From Synechococcus sp. UW140 (GTDB taxonomy: Bacteria > Cyanobacteriota > Cyanobacteriia > PCC-6307 > Cyanobiaceae), in NCBI GenBank assembly GCA_945872185.1, contig CAMBZX010000010.1, forward strand, positions 1 to 33,145: DNA of 33,145 nt. The letters run 5' to 3'. The notes beneath the pieces were generated by a model that was not told where the DNA came from, did not search any database, and saw only the letters and a list, made by a program, of their open reading frames with translations. Below, in pieces: positions 20,196 through 28,524 of this stretch; positions within the stretch are counted from its first letter, which is position 1; each line of letters opens with the position of its first letter. The position numbers and the translations under genes were made by a program.

Positions 20196-20930
20196 TCAGA
20201 AGGCGCCGACTGCCGGCATCAGGGTTAAATCTTCTACAACCTGGCTAGAGGGTTGCTGCGCCAGCGCCAACAAAGCTTCAGCCACTTGTTCGACAGGCAG
20301 CATGGCACGGCGGTCGAAGCTGCTGTGGACCATTTCGCTGTCCCAGAGGGGTGTATTGACCGAACCAAGGGTGAGGGTGCTGACGCGGATGCCGTGCTGC
20401 CGTTCTTCCGTCGCCAGGCAACGGCTGAGGGTTTGCAAGGCAGCCTTACTGGCGCTATACGCCCCCCAGTCGGGGAAGGCGTTGCGGGCTGCATGGCTGC
20501 TGACATTGATGATCAGACCGCCACCACTGAGCTGGCCGTTGTGCTCCTGGGCCCGCATCAGCGGCAGCACCGCCTGACAGATCTGGAAAACGCTCGTGAC
20601 ATTCAACTGCAAGAGCCATTGCCAGCGCTCGAGAGGCATGGCCGCCAGTGAGCCGGTCCAGGCGGCTCCGGCGTTGTTGATCAGCACCGAGGGCACCAGG
20701 CCCCGGCCGCAGAGTTCGGCGATGCCTGCGGCAATGGCGCTCGGTTCGCTCAGATCGATGCCGGCGGTCTCAATGCGGCTGGAGTGGGCCAAGCGCAGCT
20801 CGGCAGCCAGAGCCTCAAGGGAGCCGGTGCGGCGGGCCAGGAGCAGCAGGTCGAAACCTGCGGCAGCGAAACGGCGAGCGGCGGCGGCACCGATCCCACT
20901 GGACGCGCCGGTAATCAGGGCAACAGGCAA
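20196..20930 (-). CDS. Short-chain dehydrogenase/reductase
   Basis: This 244-residue classical SDR has the NAD(P) motif TGASSGIG at residues 7-14, NNAGAAWTG after strand 4, and a catalytic S-Y-K set in INVSSHAARNAFPDWGAYSASKAAL. LLLARRTGSL after strand 2, with arginines, suggests NADPH preference. The substrate is not identifiable. The position between accA and folE allows roles in fatty-acid or pterin (sepiapterin-reductase-like) metabolism; the latter idea is attractive because of folE but untested. The start is TTG at 20930: the in-frame codons upstream reach a TAA, the accA stop, with no other start. It lies 24 bp after accA. Confidence 0.92.
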   Translation of the reverse strand: MPVALITGASSGIGAAAARRFAAAGFDLLLLARRTGSLEALAAELRLAHSSRIETAGIDLSEPSAIAAGIAELCGRGLVPSVLINNAGAAWTGSLAAMPLERWQWLLQLNVTSVFQICQAVLPLMRAQEHNGQLSGGGLIINVSSHAARNAFPDWGAYSASKAALQTLSRCLATEERQHGIRVSTLTLGSVNTPLWDSEMVHSSFDRRAMLPVEQVAEALLALAQQPSSQVVEDLTLMPAVGAF

Positions 20931-20954
20931 GGAATCAGAACGTGGAAGAAAACC

Positions 20955-21944
20955 TTAAGCAATCCGGGCCGGCTCTGGCGTGCTCGCGTCGAGGTAGCGA
21001 CCCATGCGGCGGAACTTGGCGTAGCGCTGATCGAGCAGCTCCTCTTCGCTCAGGGCCTGCAGTTGCGACAAGTTCTCGAGCAGGGCACTGCGCAGCGTGG
21101 CCGCGGCTTCCAGCGGTGCCCAGTGGTTGCCCCCGGTCGGTTCGCGCAGCACGGAGTCGATCACGCCGAGCTGCAGCAAATCCACCCCAGTGATCTTGAG
21201 CGCTTCGGCGGCGGTCGGTGCTTTGGCCGCATCGCGCCAGAGGATGGAGGCACAGGCCTCCGGGCTGGCCACGGTGTACACGCTGTGCTCAAACATCAGC
21301 AACCGATCGGCCACGCCGATACCCAGGGCGCCACCGGAGCCACCTTCCCCGATCACGGTGGCGATGATCGGCACCCGCAGCCGGAACATCTCGCGCAGGT
21401 TCACGGCGATCGCTTCCCCCTGGCCCTGCTCTTCGGCCAGGATGCCGGCATAGGCACCAGGGGTGTCAATGAAGGTGATTATCGGCAGGCGGAAGCGATC
21501 GGCATGCTCCATCAGCCGCATCGCCTTGCGATAGCCACCGGGGGAGGCCATGCCGAAATTGCGGGCCATGTTCTCCTTGGTATCACGGCCCTTCTGCTGG
21601 CCGAGCATCACCACAGCCTGGTCACCGATACGACCGATGCCGCCCACCATCGCCTTGTCATCAGAACCACGACGATCGCCATGCAGCTCGATCCAGGAGT
21701 CGCAGAGCAGCTGGATGTAATCGAGGGTGCTGGGTCGCTGCGGATGGCGAGCCACCTGAATCTTCTGGGCTGGTGTCAGGGCGCTGAAGATGTCTTCGCG
21801 GCGCCGGCTGGCCAGAGTTTCCAGCTGCAGCAGCTGCTGGCTGACATCCACCTCGGAATCGCGGGCGAGCTGGCGGATCTGTTCGATCTGCTCCTCCAGT
21901 TCCACCAGAGGCTTTTCAAAATCCAGCAGGGCGCGGCGGGCCAT
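20955..21944 (-). CDS. accA: Acetyl-CoA carboxylase carboxyltransferase subunit alpha
   Basis: This 329-residue alpha subunit of the carboxyltransferase makes malonyl-CoA for fatty-acid synthesis. It starts [26 protein letters not shown], followed by LSPAQK-type [22 protein letters not shown]. The core blocks [25 protein letters not shown]-type [23 protein letters not shown] and [13 protein letters not shown] are also present. The length is normal. AAR lies 16 bp upstream and the SDR 24 bp downstream, so accA sits in one transcript with the alkane pathway genes; aar-accA linkage is a known cyanobacterial arrangement. Confidence 0.97.
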   Translation of the reverse strand: MARRALLDFEKPLVELEEQIEQIRQLARDSEVDVSQQLLQLETLASRRREDIFSALTPAQKIQVARHPQRPSTLDYIQLLCDSWIELHGDRRGSDDKAMVGGIGRIGDQAVVMLGQQKGRDTKENMARNFGMASPGGYRKAMRLMEHADRFRLPIITFIDTPGAYAGILAEEQGQGEAIAVNLREMFRLRVPIIATVIGEGGSGGALGIGVADRLLMFEHSVYTVASPEACASILWRDAAKAPTAAEALKITGVDLLQLGVIDSVLREPTGGNHWAPLEAAATLRSALLENLSQLQALSEEELLDQRYAKFRRMGRYLDASTPEPARIA

Positions 21945-21960
21945 GGGGTCGGGAGGGGGG

Positions 21961-23016
21961 TCAGGCGGTGGCGAGGCTTGGGGCCGGGGCGGAGCTGGCC
22001 TCCAGGCTGAGGGCCTGGAAACCGTGGCGCAACGAGGCGGCGCCGATCAGTTCCATCTTCTCGAGCGTGATGTAGTTGCGCCCCCAGCTGAAGTTGGTGT
22101 GCAACTCTTCAAAGTCCAGCAGCATCGCCTCCGCGAAGCAGGCGAACATCTGGCGCTGGGGTCTGGCCATGTCGGCGGCCAGGGCCACCACCTGCCAATC
22201 AATGTCCTGATGAAATTCAACGATGCCGCCCTTCAGCACATGAATGCCGGCGCCGCTGGCCTTGCTGTCCAGATTTTTGGGATAACCGCCATCGATCATC
22301 AGGCAGGGATTGGGCAGGTTGGCGGGGTCGATGCTCAGGCTTTCAGGCAGGCTCGCCACCCACACCACCACATCCGCCTGCTGCAAGGCCTCCGCCAACG
22401 CCAGGATGCGACCACCACCCAGTTCGCTCTGCAGATCCCGCAGGGGCTGCTCCTTGCGGGCCACCAGCAGCAGCTCGGCCACGCCGGTGCGCTGGCTCAG
22501 CCAGCGGCACACCGCACTGCCGATATCGCCGGTGGCGCCGATCACCGCCACCCTGGCCTTGGCCAGGTCGATGCCGATCCTGGGGGCATTCACCTCAACC
22601 TGGCGGCAGATCACCCAGGCGGTGTGGGTGTTGCCGGTGGTGAACCGTTCCCATTCGAGGGTGGTGGCGCGCACCTGCTGCTCCTTGAGCAGGTTCATAT
22701 CCTCAAAAATGATGGAAGTGAAACCGCCCAGGGCGCTGATGGCGATGCCGCGCTTCTGGGCCAGCTCCATGGCGTTGAGCACTTTGCGCTTCGCCGTTTT
22801 GAAGCGGCGCAACATTTCGGGGACAAACACCGAATCGATGTAGGCGCCTTCAATAGTCTTGCCAGTGGGGCTGGTGACCGAAAAATTCTCGACGAGCTGG
22901 GGTGGAGCGCTGCACCACATGTCGAGATCCCCCTGGGCGTACTCCGGATAGCCGAGCCGCTCGGCCAGTTCACAGGCGGCGGCAAGGCTGGTGGAGTGAC
23001 CGATCAGGCCGAACAT
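21961..23016 (-). CDS. aar: Long-chain acyl-[acyl-carrier-protein] reductase
   Basis: This 351-residue NADPH-dependent enzyme reduces fatty acyl-ACP to fatty aldehyde, the first step of cyanobacterial hydrocarbon synthesis. The N-terminus [26 protein letters not shown] is diagnostic. The NADPH motif GATGDIGSA is at residues 160-168, and C293 in [14 protein letters not shown] corresponds to the catalytic cysteine that carries the acyl thioester. The Ala/Ser/Pro-rich last 15 residues are extra. It lies 87 bp after ado and 16 bp before accA. The C-terminal block [26 protein letters not shown] is conserved. Confidence 0.97.
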   Translation of the reverse strand: MFGLIGHSTSLAAACELAERLGYPEYAQGDLDMWCSAPPQLVENFSVTSPTGKTIEGAYIDSVFVPEMLRRFKTAKRKVLNAMELAQKRGIAISALGGFTSIIFEDMNLLKEQQVRATTLEWERFTTGNTHTAWVICRQVEVNAPRIGIDLAKARVAVIGATGDIGSAVCRWLSQRTGVAELLLVARKEQPLRDLQSELGGGRILALAEALQQADVVVWVASLPESLSIDPANLPNPCLMIDGGYPKNLDSKASGAGIHVLKGGIVEFHQDIDWQVVALAADMARPQRQMFACFAEAMLLDFEELHTNFSWGRNYITLEKMELIGAASLRHGFQALSLEASSAPAPSLATA

Positions 23017-23103
23017 GCGGGCGGGGAGGGAAGGGGAGCAGGCAGACCGAAAGTGTCGCCGGCGTCACATCTTGCCACGGCCAGCCGGAGCTCCCTGGCA
23101 CCC

Positions 23104-23877
23104 TCAGCCGACCAGGGCAACCACAGCCATTCTGGCGATCTCGCGGGAGTTGAAGCCGATCTCGGTGAGAGCCTCTTGGTAGGCGATCATGAAATCCTCG
23201 ATCAGAGCACTCTTTTCCATCTGCAGAACCGCCGCATCCGTGGCGACCCGCTCCAGCATGCGACGCACATGGGGCAGGTTGTCGCGGTTGGCCTGTTCCA
23301 GCTCAGCGCGGCTGGCCTCGAAATTGGCCTTCAACCATTCCTGGCCGTAGTTGAGATGGGTGTATTCGTCTTTGACGACAGCCTCGGTGATCCGGCGCGC
23401 GAAAGGATCGGCAACCGGGATGTAGATGTGATAAGCGGCAATCGCAAACGCCTCGATCAGCAGAGACTGGATCAGCAGGCAGGTGACCACCTTGCCGTCT
23501 CGCAGCCCGGCCTGGAAGTTGTCCCGCAGCGGCGTGAAGAATTCCTTGGCGAACGGCATATCAGCCTCGACGCCGAGATTGGCGGCGCAAGCGGTGAAGC
23601 CCTTCATGTGCTTCAGCTCCATGCGGGCCAGCCGCGCCAGCTCATCGGCCTGATCGGGAATCAAGGTGCCAAGGGAAATGTAGTTGTCGTGGGCTTCCTG
23701 TTCCCCTTCGATCACGATCGCATTGATGCGGCTGTAGGCATCTTTGTAAACAGGGCTGGTGAAGTCGGGCAGATCGTCGCTGCTCCGATCGAGGGTGGGC
23801 TGATCCATGGCGATATCCCGGCTGGTTTCGGCATCACTGCTGATTCCAGTGGTGGTAATGGATTGGATGGTCGGCAT
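23104..23877 (-). CDS. ado: Aldehyde deformylating oxygenase (alkane synthase)
   Basis: This 257-residue ferritin-like di-iron enzyme turns fatty aldehydes into alkanes plus formate. All six metal ligands are visible: E59 ([10 protein letters not shown]), E87 and H90 ([10 protein letters not shown]), E142 (LLIEAFAI), E171 and H174 ([12 protein letters not shown]). The first about 35 residues are variable and disordered; an alternative start at the internal Met24 is possible. The ATG at 23877 was chosen because the longer frame overlaps the creatininase gene. No Shine-Dalgarno is seen. With aar downstream it forms the pathway that gives heptadecane/pentadecane-type products in cyanobacteria. 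Confidence 0.97.
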   Translation of the reverse strand: MPTIQSITTTGISSDAETSRDIAMDQPTLDRSSDDLPDFTSPVYKDAYSRINAIVIEGEQEAHDNYISLGTLIPDQADELARLARMELKHMKGFTACAANLGVEADMPFAKEFFTPLRDNFQAGLRDGKVVTCLLIQSLLIEAFAIAAYHIYIPVADPFARRITEAVVKDEYTHLNYGQEWLKANFEASRAELEQANRDNLPHVRRMLERVATDAAVLQMEKSALIEDFMIAYQEALTEIGFNSREIARMAVVALVG

Positions 23878-23911
23878 GACAACTGCGATCAACGTCTGTT
23901 GGCGACTGTAG

Positions 23912-24781
23912 TCACCCGGCGCCAGAGATCGGTGGCCAGTCACTGCGCAGCAAGGCCTCCAGGCGTTGCCGCCAGCCCTCCACCAACCGTTGATACAGCT
24001 GTTCGCCCAGGTCAGCGCTGGCGCCCTCGGCACTGCCGATCACGCCGCTGGCACTGAACTCACTGGTGATCCAACAGCACGGGGCCAGACCCTCGAGGCT
24101 CCAGCCCGGCGGCGGCAGGCCGGCAGCCCGTGCAACGGCGGAACCCATGGAGTCCGGCACCGCAGCCGCTGGTTCGCCAAGGCCGAGCGGGGCGGAGGGT
24201 CCATCCGTGGGGCGCAGCGGACCGGTGAGCTCCGGCGCCAGGTGCAGCATCAAGCTGGTTTCGGCCAGGCCGGCATGGAGCCCCTGGCTGCGTTCCGGCT
24301 CCGGAATCAGCTCGGCAATGCCCTCCGGCCCGCGCCAGAGGAAGCAAGGCAGAACCGCCAGGCGGGGGTGCTGGGCACGCAGGGTTCGGCCCGCCACCTC
24401 CAGCAAGCCGATCTGACCGCCGTGGCCATTGAGCAGGACCAGCCGCTGGAAGCCGGCCAGCTCCAGCTGACGGCCAACGGTCACCACCAGGGAGATCAGC
24501 AGCTCGGCGGGCAGGCTGAGGGTGCCGACAAAGCCCTGGTGCTCCGGAGAAAAGCCCAGGTGCTGCAGTGGCAAACGCCAGATCGGCAGGCTTGGATCCA
24601 GTTCGGCCAGCACCGCATCGGTGATCCGATCGGCAAACAGGGCATCGGTGCTCAGGGGCAGATGGGGGCCGTGCTGCTCGAAGGCCCCGAAGGGCCAGAT
24701 CACCGTGCTGCCCGGTCTGGCGGCCTGGCGCTGCAGCTCCGGCCAGGTCATGGTCTCAAGACGGCGTTGGGACTGGGACAT
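23912..24781 (-). CDS. Creatininase family amidohydrolase
   Basis: This 289-residue member of the creatininase (creatinine amidohydrolase / MftE-like / formamide hydrolase) superfamily begins [20 protein letters not shown]. The zinc motifs are [32 protein letters not shown] and a later [11 protein letters not shown] with the glutamate. The natural substrate is unknown; in other bacteria the family acts on cyclic amides or peptide precursors. The ATG at 24781 was chosen because upstream residues to 24874 are low in pattern and overlap the promoter region of the divergent S1 gene. It is the first gene of the run to ado, aar, accA, SDR and folE (34 bp before ado). Confidence 0.88.
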   Translation of the reverse strand: MSQSQRRLETMTWPELQRQAARPGSTVIWPFGAFEQHGPHLPLSTDALFADRITDAVLAELDPSLPIWRLPLQHLGFSPEHQGFVGTLSLPAELLISLVVTVGRQLELAGFQRLVLLNGHGGQIGLLEVAGRTLRAQHPRLAVLPCFLWRGPEGIAELIPEPERSQGLHAGLAETSLMLHLAPELTGPLRPTDGPSAPLGLGEPAAAVPDSMGSAVARAAGLPPPGWSLEGLAPCCWITSEFSASGVIGSAEGASADLGEQLYQRLVEGWRQRLEALLRSDWPPISGAG

Positions 24782-24857
24782 GGCGGCAGATCGGTGCTGA
24801 CGAGCGGCTGGACCGGCTCCGGTTCGTACAGTGTGGGGCCGCAGCATTTCAGAGGTC

Positions 24858-26189
24858 ATGGCCGGATCCGGCAATCCCGCGTCGCGTCAGCCCCTGAATC
24901 CTGGCCAGCGTCCTGCCCCCCAGGCGCCGCGCAAGCCTCCCCAGGTGCTGATGATCAAGAAAGAGGACGTGGTGGCTGTCCGCTCGCCGGCAGCCGCTAC
25001 AGCCGCAGCCGCTGCGGTGGCAGCGCCCAAGCCCCTGGCCGCTCCGGTGCCCCCCGGCGGCGTCCCAGCCCCGGTTTCCGCCCAGGCAGCCGCTGGTGCC
25101 GCCCTAGCGCCCCCCGCCCGCGTCGTCTCGGACGACGACCTCTTCGATATGGGCGCGATGGAGGGGATGACCATGGCGGACCTGCTCGGTCCGGCTGATC
25201 GCCGTGGCAAGGCTTCAGGATCGGCCAAGCGCCAGGTTGGCTCGGCCGCTTCAGCAGCAGCCGCGCCGGCTTCCCAGGCCATCCCGGGCCGCACCGTTGA
25301 TGATTTCGACTTCGATGAGGAGGCCTTCCTGGCCGCCCTCGATCAGAACGAACCGGTGGGCACCACCGGTGAGGTGGTGCGCGGCACCGTGATCGCCGTT
25401 GAAAGTGACGGCGTTTATGTCGATATCGGCGGCAAGGCGCCGGGCTTCATGCCCAAGAGCGAATGCGGCCTCGGCGTGATCACCAGCCTCAAGGAGCGCT
25501 TCCCACGCGGGCTGGACGTGGAGGTGCTGGTCACCCGCGAACAGAACGCCGATGGCATGGTGACCATCAGTGCCCGTGCCCTGGCCCTGCGACAGAGCTG
25601 GGAGAAAGTGCGCCAGATGGAGAAGGATGGCAAGGTGGTCCAGGTCAAGGTCACCGGCTTCAACCGGGGCGGAGTCACCTGTGACCTGGAGGGCCTCCGG
25701 GGCTTCATTCCCCGCTCCCAGCTCAACGAAGGCGACAACCATGAGGCCCTGGTGGGCAAGACCCTGGGGGTCGCCTTCCTCGAGGTGAATATCGAAACCC
25801 ACAAGCTGGTGCTCTCCGAGAAGCGTGCCGCCAGCGCCGCCCGGTTCACCGAGCTGGAAGTGGGCCAACTGGTCGAAGGGCAGGTGGTGTCACTGAAGCC
25901 CTACGGCTTCTTCGTCGACCTCGGTGGCGTCAGCGGTCTGCTGCACCACTCCTGCGTCACCGGCGTGGCGCTGCGCGATCTGCGGGAAGCGTTCCAGCAG
26001 GGCGATCGGGTCAAGGCCCTGATCACCGATCTCGACCCTGCCCGCGGCCGCATCGCCCTCAACACGGCCCTGCTGGAAAACCAGCCCGGGGAGTTGCTGA
26101 TCGCCAAGGAGCAGGTGATGGCCGAAGCGGTCGAGCGGGCCAACCGGGCCCGCTCGGTGTTGCGGCAACAGGAGCAGGCGGCGGGATGA
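24858..26189 (+). CDS. S1-domain RNA-binding protein (second ribosomal S1-like, Rps1b type)
   Basis: This 443-residue protein carries a long disordered Ala/Pro-rich N-terminus (about 1-165) and three S1 RNA-binding domains: about 170-245 (GEVVRGTVIAVESDGVYVDIGG), 255-330 (VVQVKVTGFNRGGVTCDLEGLRGFIPRSQL) and 340-410 (VEGQVVSLKPYGFFVDLGGVSGLLHHS). Cyanobacteria have a main S1 and this second S1-like protein, sometimes called Rps1b or nucleic-acid-binding protein 1. The N-terminal extension contains acidic patches (DDDLFDMGAM, DDFDFDEEAFLAAL). AGAGG stands 2 nt before the ATG. It overlaps the Tab2-like gene by ATGA, and is divergent from the creatininase gene. Confidence 0.92.
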   Translation: MAGSGNPASRQPLNPGQRPAPQAPRKPPQVLMIKKEDVVAVRSPAAATAAAAAVAAPKPLAAPVPPGGVPAPVSAQAAAGAALAPPARVVSDDDLFDMGAMEGMTMADLLGPADRRGKASGSAKRQVGSAASAAAAPASQAIPGRTVDDFDFDEEAFLAALDQNEPVGTTGEVVRGTVIAVESDGVYVDIGGKAPGFMPKSECGLGVITSLKERFPRGLDVEVLVTREQNADGMVTISARALALRQSWEKVRQMEKDGKVVQVKVTGFNRGGVTCDLEGLRGFIPRSQLNEGDNHEALVGKTLGVAFLEVNIETHKLVLSEKRAASAARFTELEVGQLVEGQVVSLKPYGFFVDLGGVSGLLHHSCVTGVALRDLREAFQQGDRVKALITDLDPARGRIALNTALLENQPGELLIAKEQVMAEAVERANRARSVLRQQEQAAG

Positions 26190-27130
26190 GTCGGCTTCGT
26201 GTGGATGGCCCCCCCGAGGTGGAGGGTTCACTCGGCCTGGACCAGCCGCTGGCTGCCGGACCGGACTGGGAACTCGATTACTACTCGCGACCGATCCTGG
26301 AGGAGGACGGCAAAAAGCGCTGGGAGCTATTGATCTGCGCCACCCCGGACCCGCTGGGGAAAAGCCAGGAACCGGCCGAACCGTTCCGCTGGATGCGCGC
26401 CTGCCCGGCCACCAGTGTCAATTCCATCTGGTTGAAGGAGGCGATCGAAGCGGCCCTGGCGGAGGCCCACTCCCAGGGTTACGGCAATCCACGCCGGATC
26501 CGCTGCTGGCGCGGATCAATGCGCACCATGGTGCAGCGAGCCGCCGAGGGCCTGGGCCTGGAGCTGGTGCCCAGTCGCCGCTGCTACAGCCTGGTGGAAT
26601 GGCTCCAACTGCGGCAGCTTGAGGTCTATCCCCAGGATCCCGGCTATCTGGCCGGGCCCCTGGCGCCGCCGCCCCTGGCAATCCGGCCGGTGTCGGTGCT
26701 GTTACCGGAGGCGGTGCGGGGCGATCGCTGGAGCTGGGCCACCCTGCCGTTCCGCGCCCTGGCCGAGGCCCCCGACTGGGAGATCGGCTTCGCCGGCCTG
26801 GTGACCCTGCCACCCACCGTCGCTGCAGCCACGCCGATCCCCGGCATTCGCCTGTTCAGCCGCACCCGGGCTCTGGCCATTGCCGGTTGGCTGGCGGGTC
26901 TGGAGCCGGTTCGACTGGAAATCGATGGCGAGCAGTTGGTGCTTGAAGCCGGCCTCGAAGATCGTTGGCTACTGGCGAGCCTGCCCGCTGCCGAAGCTGC
27001 CGCCGCCGCCGCCGCCTTTGCTGCCGCCAGGGAGAACGCCGGTGGTCTGCAGTTCATCGCCGTCCAGAGCGAGGATGGCGCCGAACGGCTTGATGGTTTC
27101 TGGTTATTGCGGGATCTGGCTGATGGCTGA
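26186..27130 (+). CDS. Tab2/Atab2 family RNA-binding protein
   Basis: This 314-residue protein is of the Tab2 family (DUF1092). In Chlamydomonas Tab2 binds the psaB 5' leader and is needed for its translation; in Arabidopsis ATAB2 supports both photosystems. The signature is at the N-terminus: WELDYYSRPILEEDGKKRWELLIC, then WLKEAIEAALAEA, PRRIRCWRGSMRTMV and the C-terminal DGFWLLRDL. It also has a long Ala-rich loop (AAAEAAAAAAAFAAA near residues 270-285). The start ATG at 26186 overlaps the S1 gene's TGA (ATGA), and its end overlaps pgeF by 8 bp. The pairing of an S1-like RNA-binding protein with Tab2 suggests joint work in translation of photosystem mRNAs; that is inference. Confidence 0.88.
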   Translation: MSRLRVDGPPEVEGSLGLDQPLAAGPDWELDYYSRPILEEDGKKRWELLICATPDPLGKSQEPAEPFRWMRACPATSVNSIWLKEAIEAALAEAHSQGYGNPRRIRCWRGSMRTMVQRAAEGLGLELVPSRRCYSLVEWLQLRQLEVYPQDPGYLAGPLAPPPLAIRPVSVLLPEAVRGDRWSWATLPFRALAEAPDWEIGFAGLVTLPPTVAAATPIPGIRLFSRTRALAIAGWLAGLEPVRLEIDGEQLVLEAGLEDRWLLASLPAAEAAAAAAAFAAARENAGGLQFIAVQSEDGAERLDGFWLLRDLADG

Positions 27131-27926
27131 AGCCCTCAAGGCTCCCTTCGATCGACCGGATGCCGGCTTCAATGATCTACCCGGCTGGACCTGGGTGGGG
27201 ACCTACGGCGGCCCCTATCTCCAGGCCGATCAGCTGGCGGCGTTTGAGCATGGCTTTTTCAACCGCCAGTGGCAGGGCCGCGGCCCGGGCGAACTGGCTG
27301 GCTACCTGAGTGCCGGCATCAGCGTGCACCGGCCCCAGCAGATCCACAGTGCCGTGGTGCTGGCCGCAGCCGAGGCCAGCTCCGAACCCTGGCCCGAGGC
27401 GGATGGGCTGGTCAGCGATGGCGGTGGCCAGAGTCTCTGGGTGTGTAGCGCCGACTGCGCCCCCGTGTTGATGGCCGATCCCCACAGCGGACGGGTGGCG
27501 GCCTGCCATGCCGGCTGGCGTGGGGTGGCGGGTCGCATCCTGCCCATCGCCATCGCTCGCCTGGTCGCCGCCGGATCCAATCCCGCCGAGCTGCTGATCG
27601 CGATTGGCCCTTGTGTCAGTGGTGCCAACTACCAGGTGGAGCGGCCCGTGAGCCTGGCGGTGGCGGCATCCCTGCAAGCCCACGGCGACCAAAACGAGGC
27701 GGCCCTGGAGGAGCTGATCGCCTGCGGTGCCCTGCTGGCCGACCCCGATCACGATCGTCTTGATCTGCGCAGTGCCATCGTGAGGCAACTGCAAAACGCG
27801 GGCGTTCCGCGCGAGGCCATGGCTGTTTGCCCCCTGTGCACGGTGGCAGAGCCAGCCCTGTTCCATTCCTGGCGTCGGGATCAGGTGAAGGCGGTGCAGT
27901 GGAGCGGCATCGTCTCCCAGGGCTGA
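27123..27926 (+). CDS. pgeF: Peptidoglycan editing factor / multicopper polyphenol oxidase-like (YfiH, laccase-domain)
   Basis: This 267-residue YfiH/DUF152 protein matches a family with zinc or copper ligands. The signature residues are H75 (QQIHSAVV), C112 (SADCAPVL) and H129 (ACHAGWRGVAGRIL). Members are variously reported as purine nucleoside phosphorylases/deaminases (human LACC1) and as factors that correct errors in peptidoglycan (PgeF). The ATG at 27123 overlaps the Tab2 end by 8 bp. I rejected the long upstream frame from 26880 because it lies inside tab2. The C-terminus CPLCTVAEPALFHSWRRD is typical of the family. Confidence 0.9.
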   Translation: MAEALKAPFDRPDAGFNDLPGWTWVGTYGGPYLQADQLAAFEHGFFNRQWQGRGPGELAGYLSAGISVHRPQQIHSAVVLAAAEASSEPWPEADGLVSDGGGQSLWVCSADCAPVLMADPHSGRVAACHAGWRGVAGRILPIAIARLVAAGSNPAELLIAIGPCVSGANYQVERPVSLAVAASLQAHGDQNEAALEELIACGALLADPDHDRLDLRSAIVRQLQNAGVPREAMAVCPLCTVAEPALFHSWRRDQVKAVQWSGIVSQG

Positions 27927-28161
27927 GTCTGCTGAAGCTGAGCATCTTCCAAAGCTGAGCCGAGCGCTGACGATGGCTGATCGCTGGCGACTGCTGGGCA
28001 CTGGACGCGGCGGGTGGTCGCCGAATCGCCATAGCGATGGCCAGACCAGATGGCGAGCCTGGACATGGCTACCACTAGCGCACATGTCAGCAGGAGACTC
28101 TGCTTCGACTTGCGAAAGGCGCCACGGGGTGAGATGATGCAGATGTTGCATAAATGAGCAC

Positions 28162-28524
28162 ATGCTTACGGGAATCGAGCTTCTCGCCAAAGTCAAAGAA
28201 CTGGGAGATGTCAGCAAGTCAGACCTCGTGAGGGCCTGCGGCTACGTCTCTGCCAAGCGGGATGGCACCGAACGGTTGAATTTCACCGCCTTCTACGAAG
28301 CACTGCTCAATGCCAAGGGCGTCGACTTCGGAGCGGCTCCCAAGGCCGGGAAGGCAGGCCGCAAGCTCAGTTTCAACACCAAAGTTCAGTTCAACGGCAA
28401 CCTGATGGTGGGCAAGGCCTACACGGCGATGCTCGACCTCAAGCCCGGCGACGAATTCGAGATCAAGCTGGGTCGCAAACAGATTCGTCTCGTTCCCCTG
28501 GGAGCCGAGGACGAAGAAGGTTGA
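28162..28524 (+). CDS. cyAbrB family transcriptional regulator
   Basis: This 120-residue cyanobacterial AbrB protein binds DNA broadly, like a nucleoid protein, and tunes carbon/nitrogen and hydrogenase genes in other cyanobacteria. The N-terminal part MLTGIELLAKVKELGDVSKSDLVRACGY is diagnostic, and the C-terminal AbrB-like fold has NGNLMVGKAYTAMLDLKPGDEFEIKLGRKQIRLVPL. The ATG at 28162 is the family start. The last 62 bp overlap the 3' end of the convergent FAD oxidoreductase gene. I cannot assign it to the type 1 or type 2 subgroup. Confidence 0.93.
   Translation: MLTGIELLAKVKELGDVSKSDLVRACGYVSAKRDGTERLNFTAFYEALLNAKGVDFGAAPKAGKAGRKLSFNTKVQFNGNLMVGKAYTAMLDLKPGDEFEIKLGRKQIRLVPLGAEDEEG

Noticed and set aside
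20196..20930. SDR as a second POR or FabG
   Set aside because: It lacks the POR cysteine block and C-terminal signature, and its TGASSGIG/YSASK pattern is generic SDR with no FabG-specific features that I can confirm.
21790..24057. 755-codon plus-strand open frame antisense to aar, ado and creatininase
   Set aside because: It lies opposite three well-identified genes. Its translation has no domain pattern and is typical of the antisense frame of GC-rich coding DNA.
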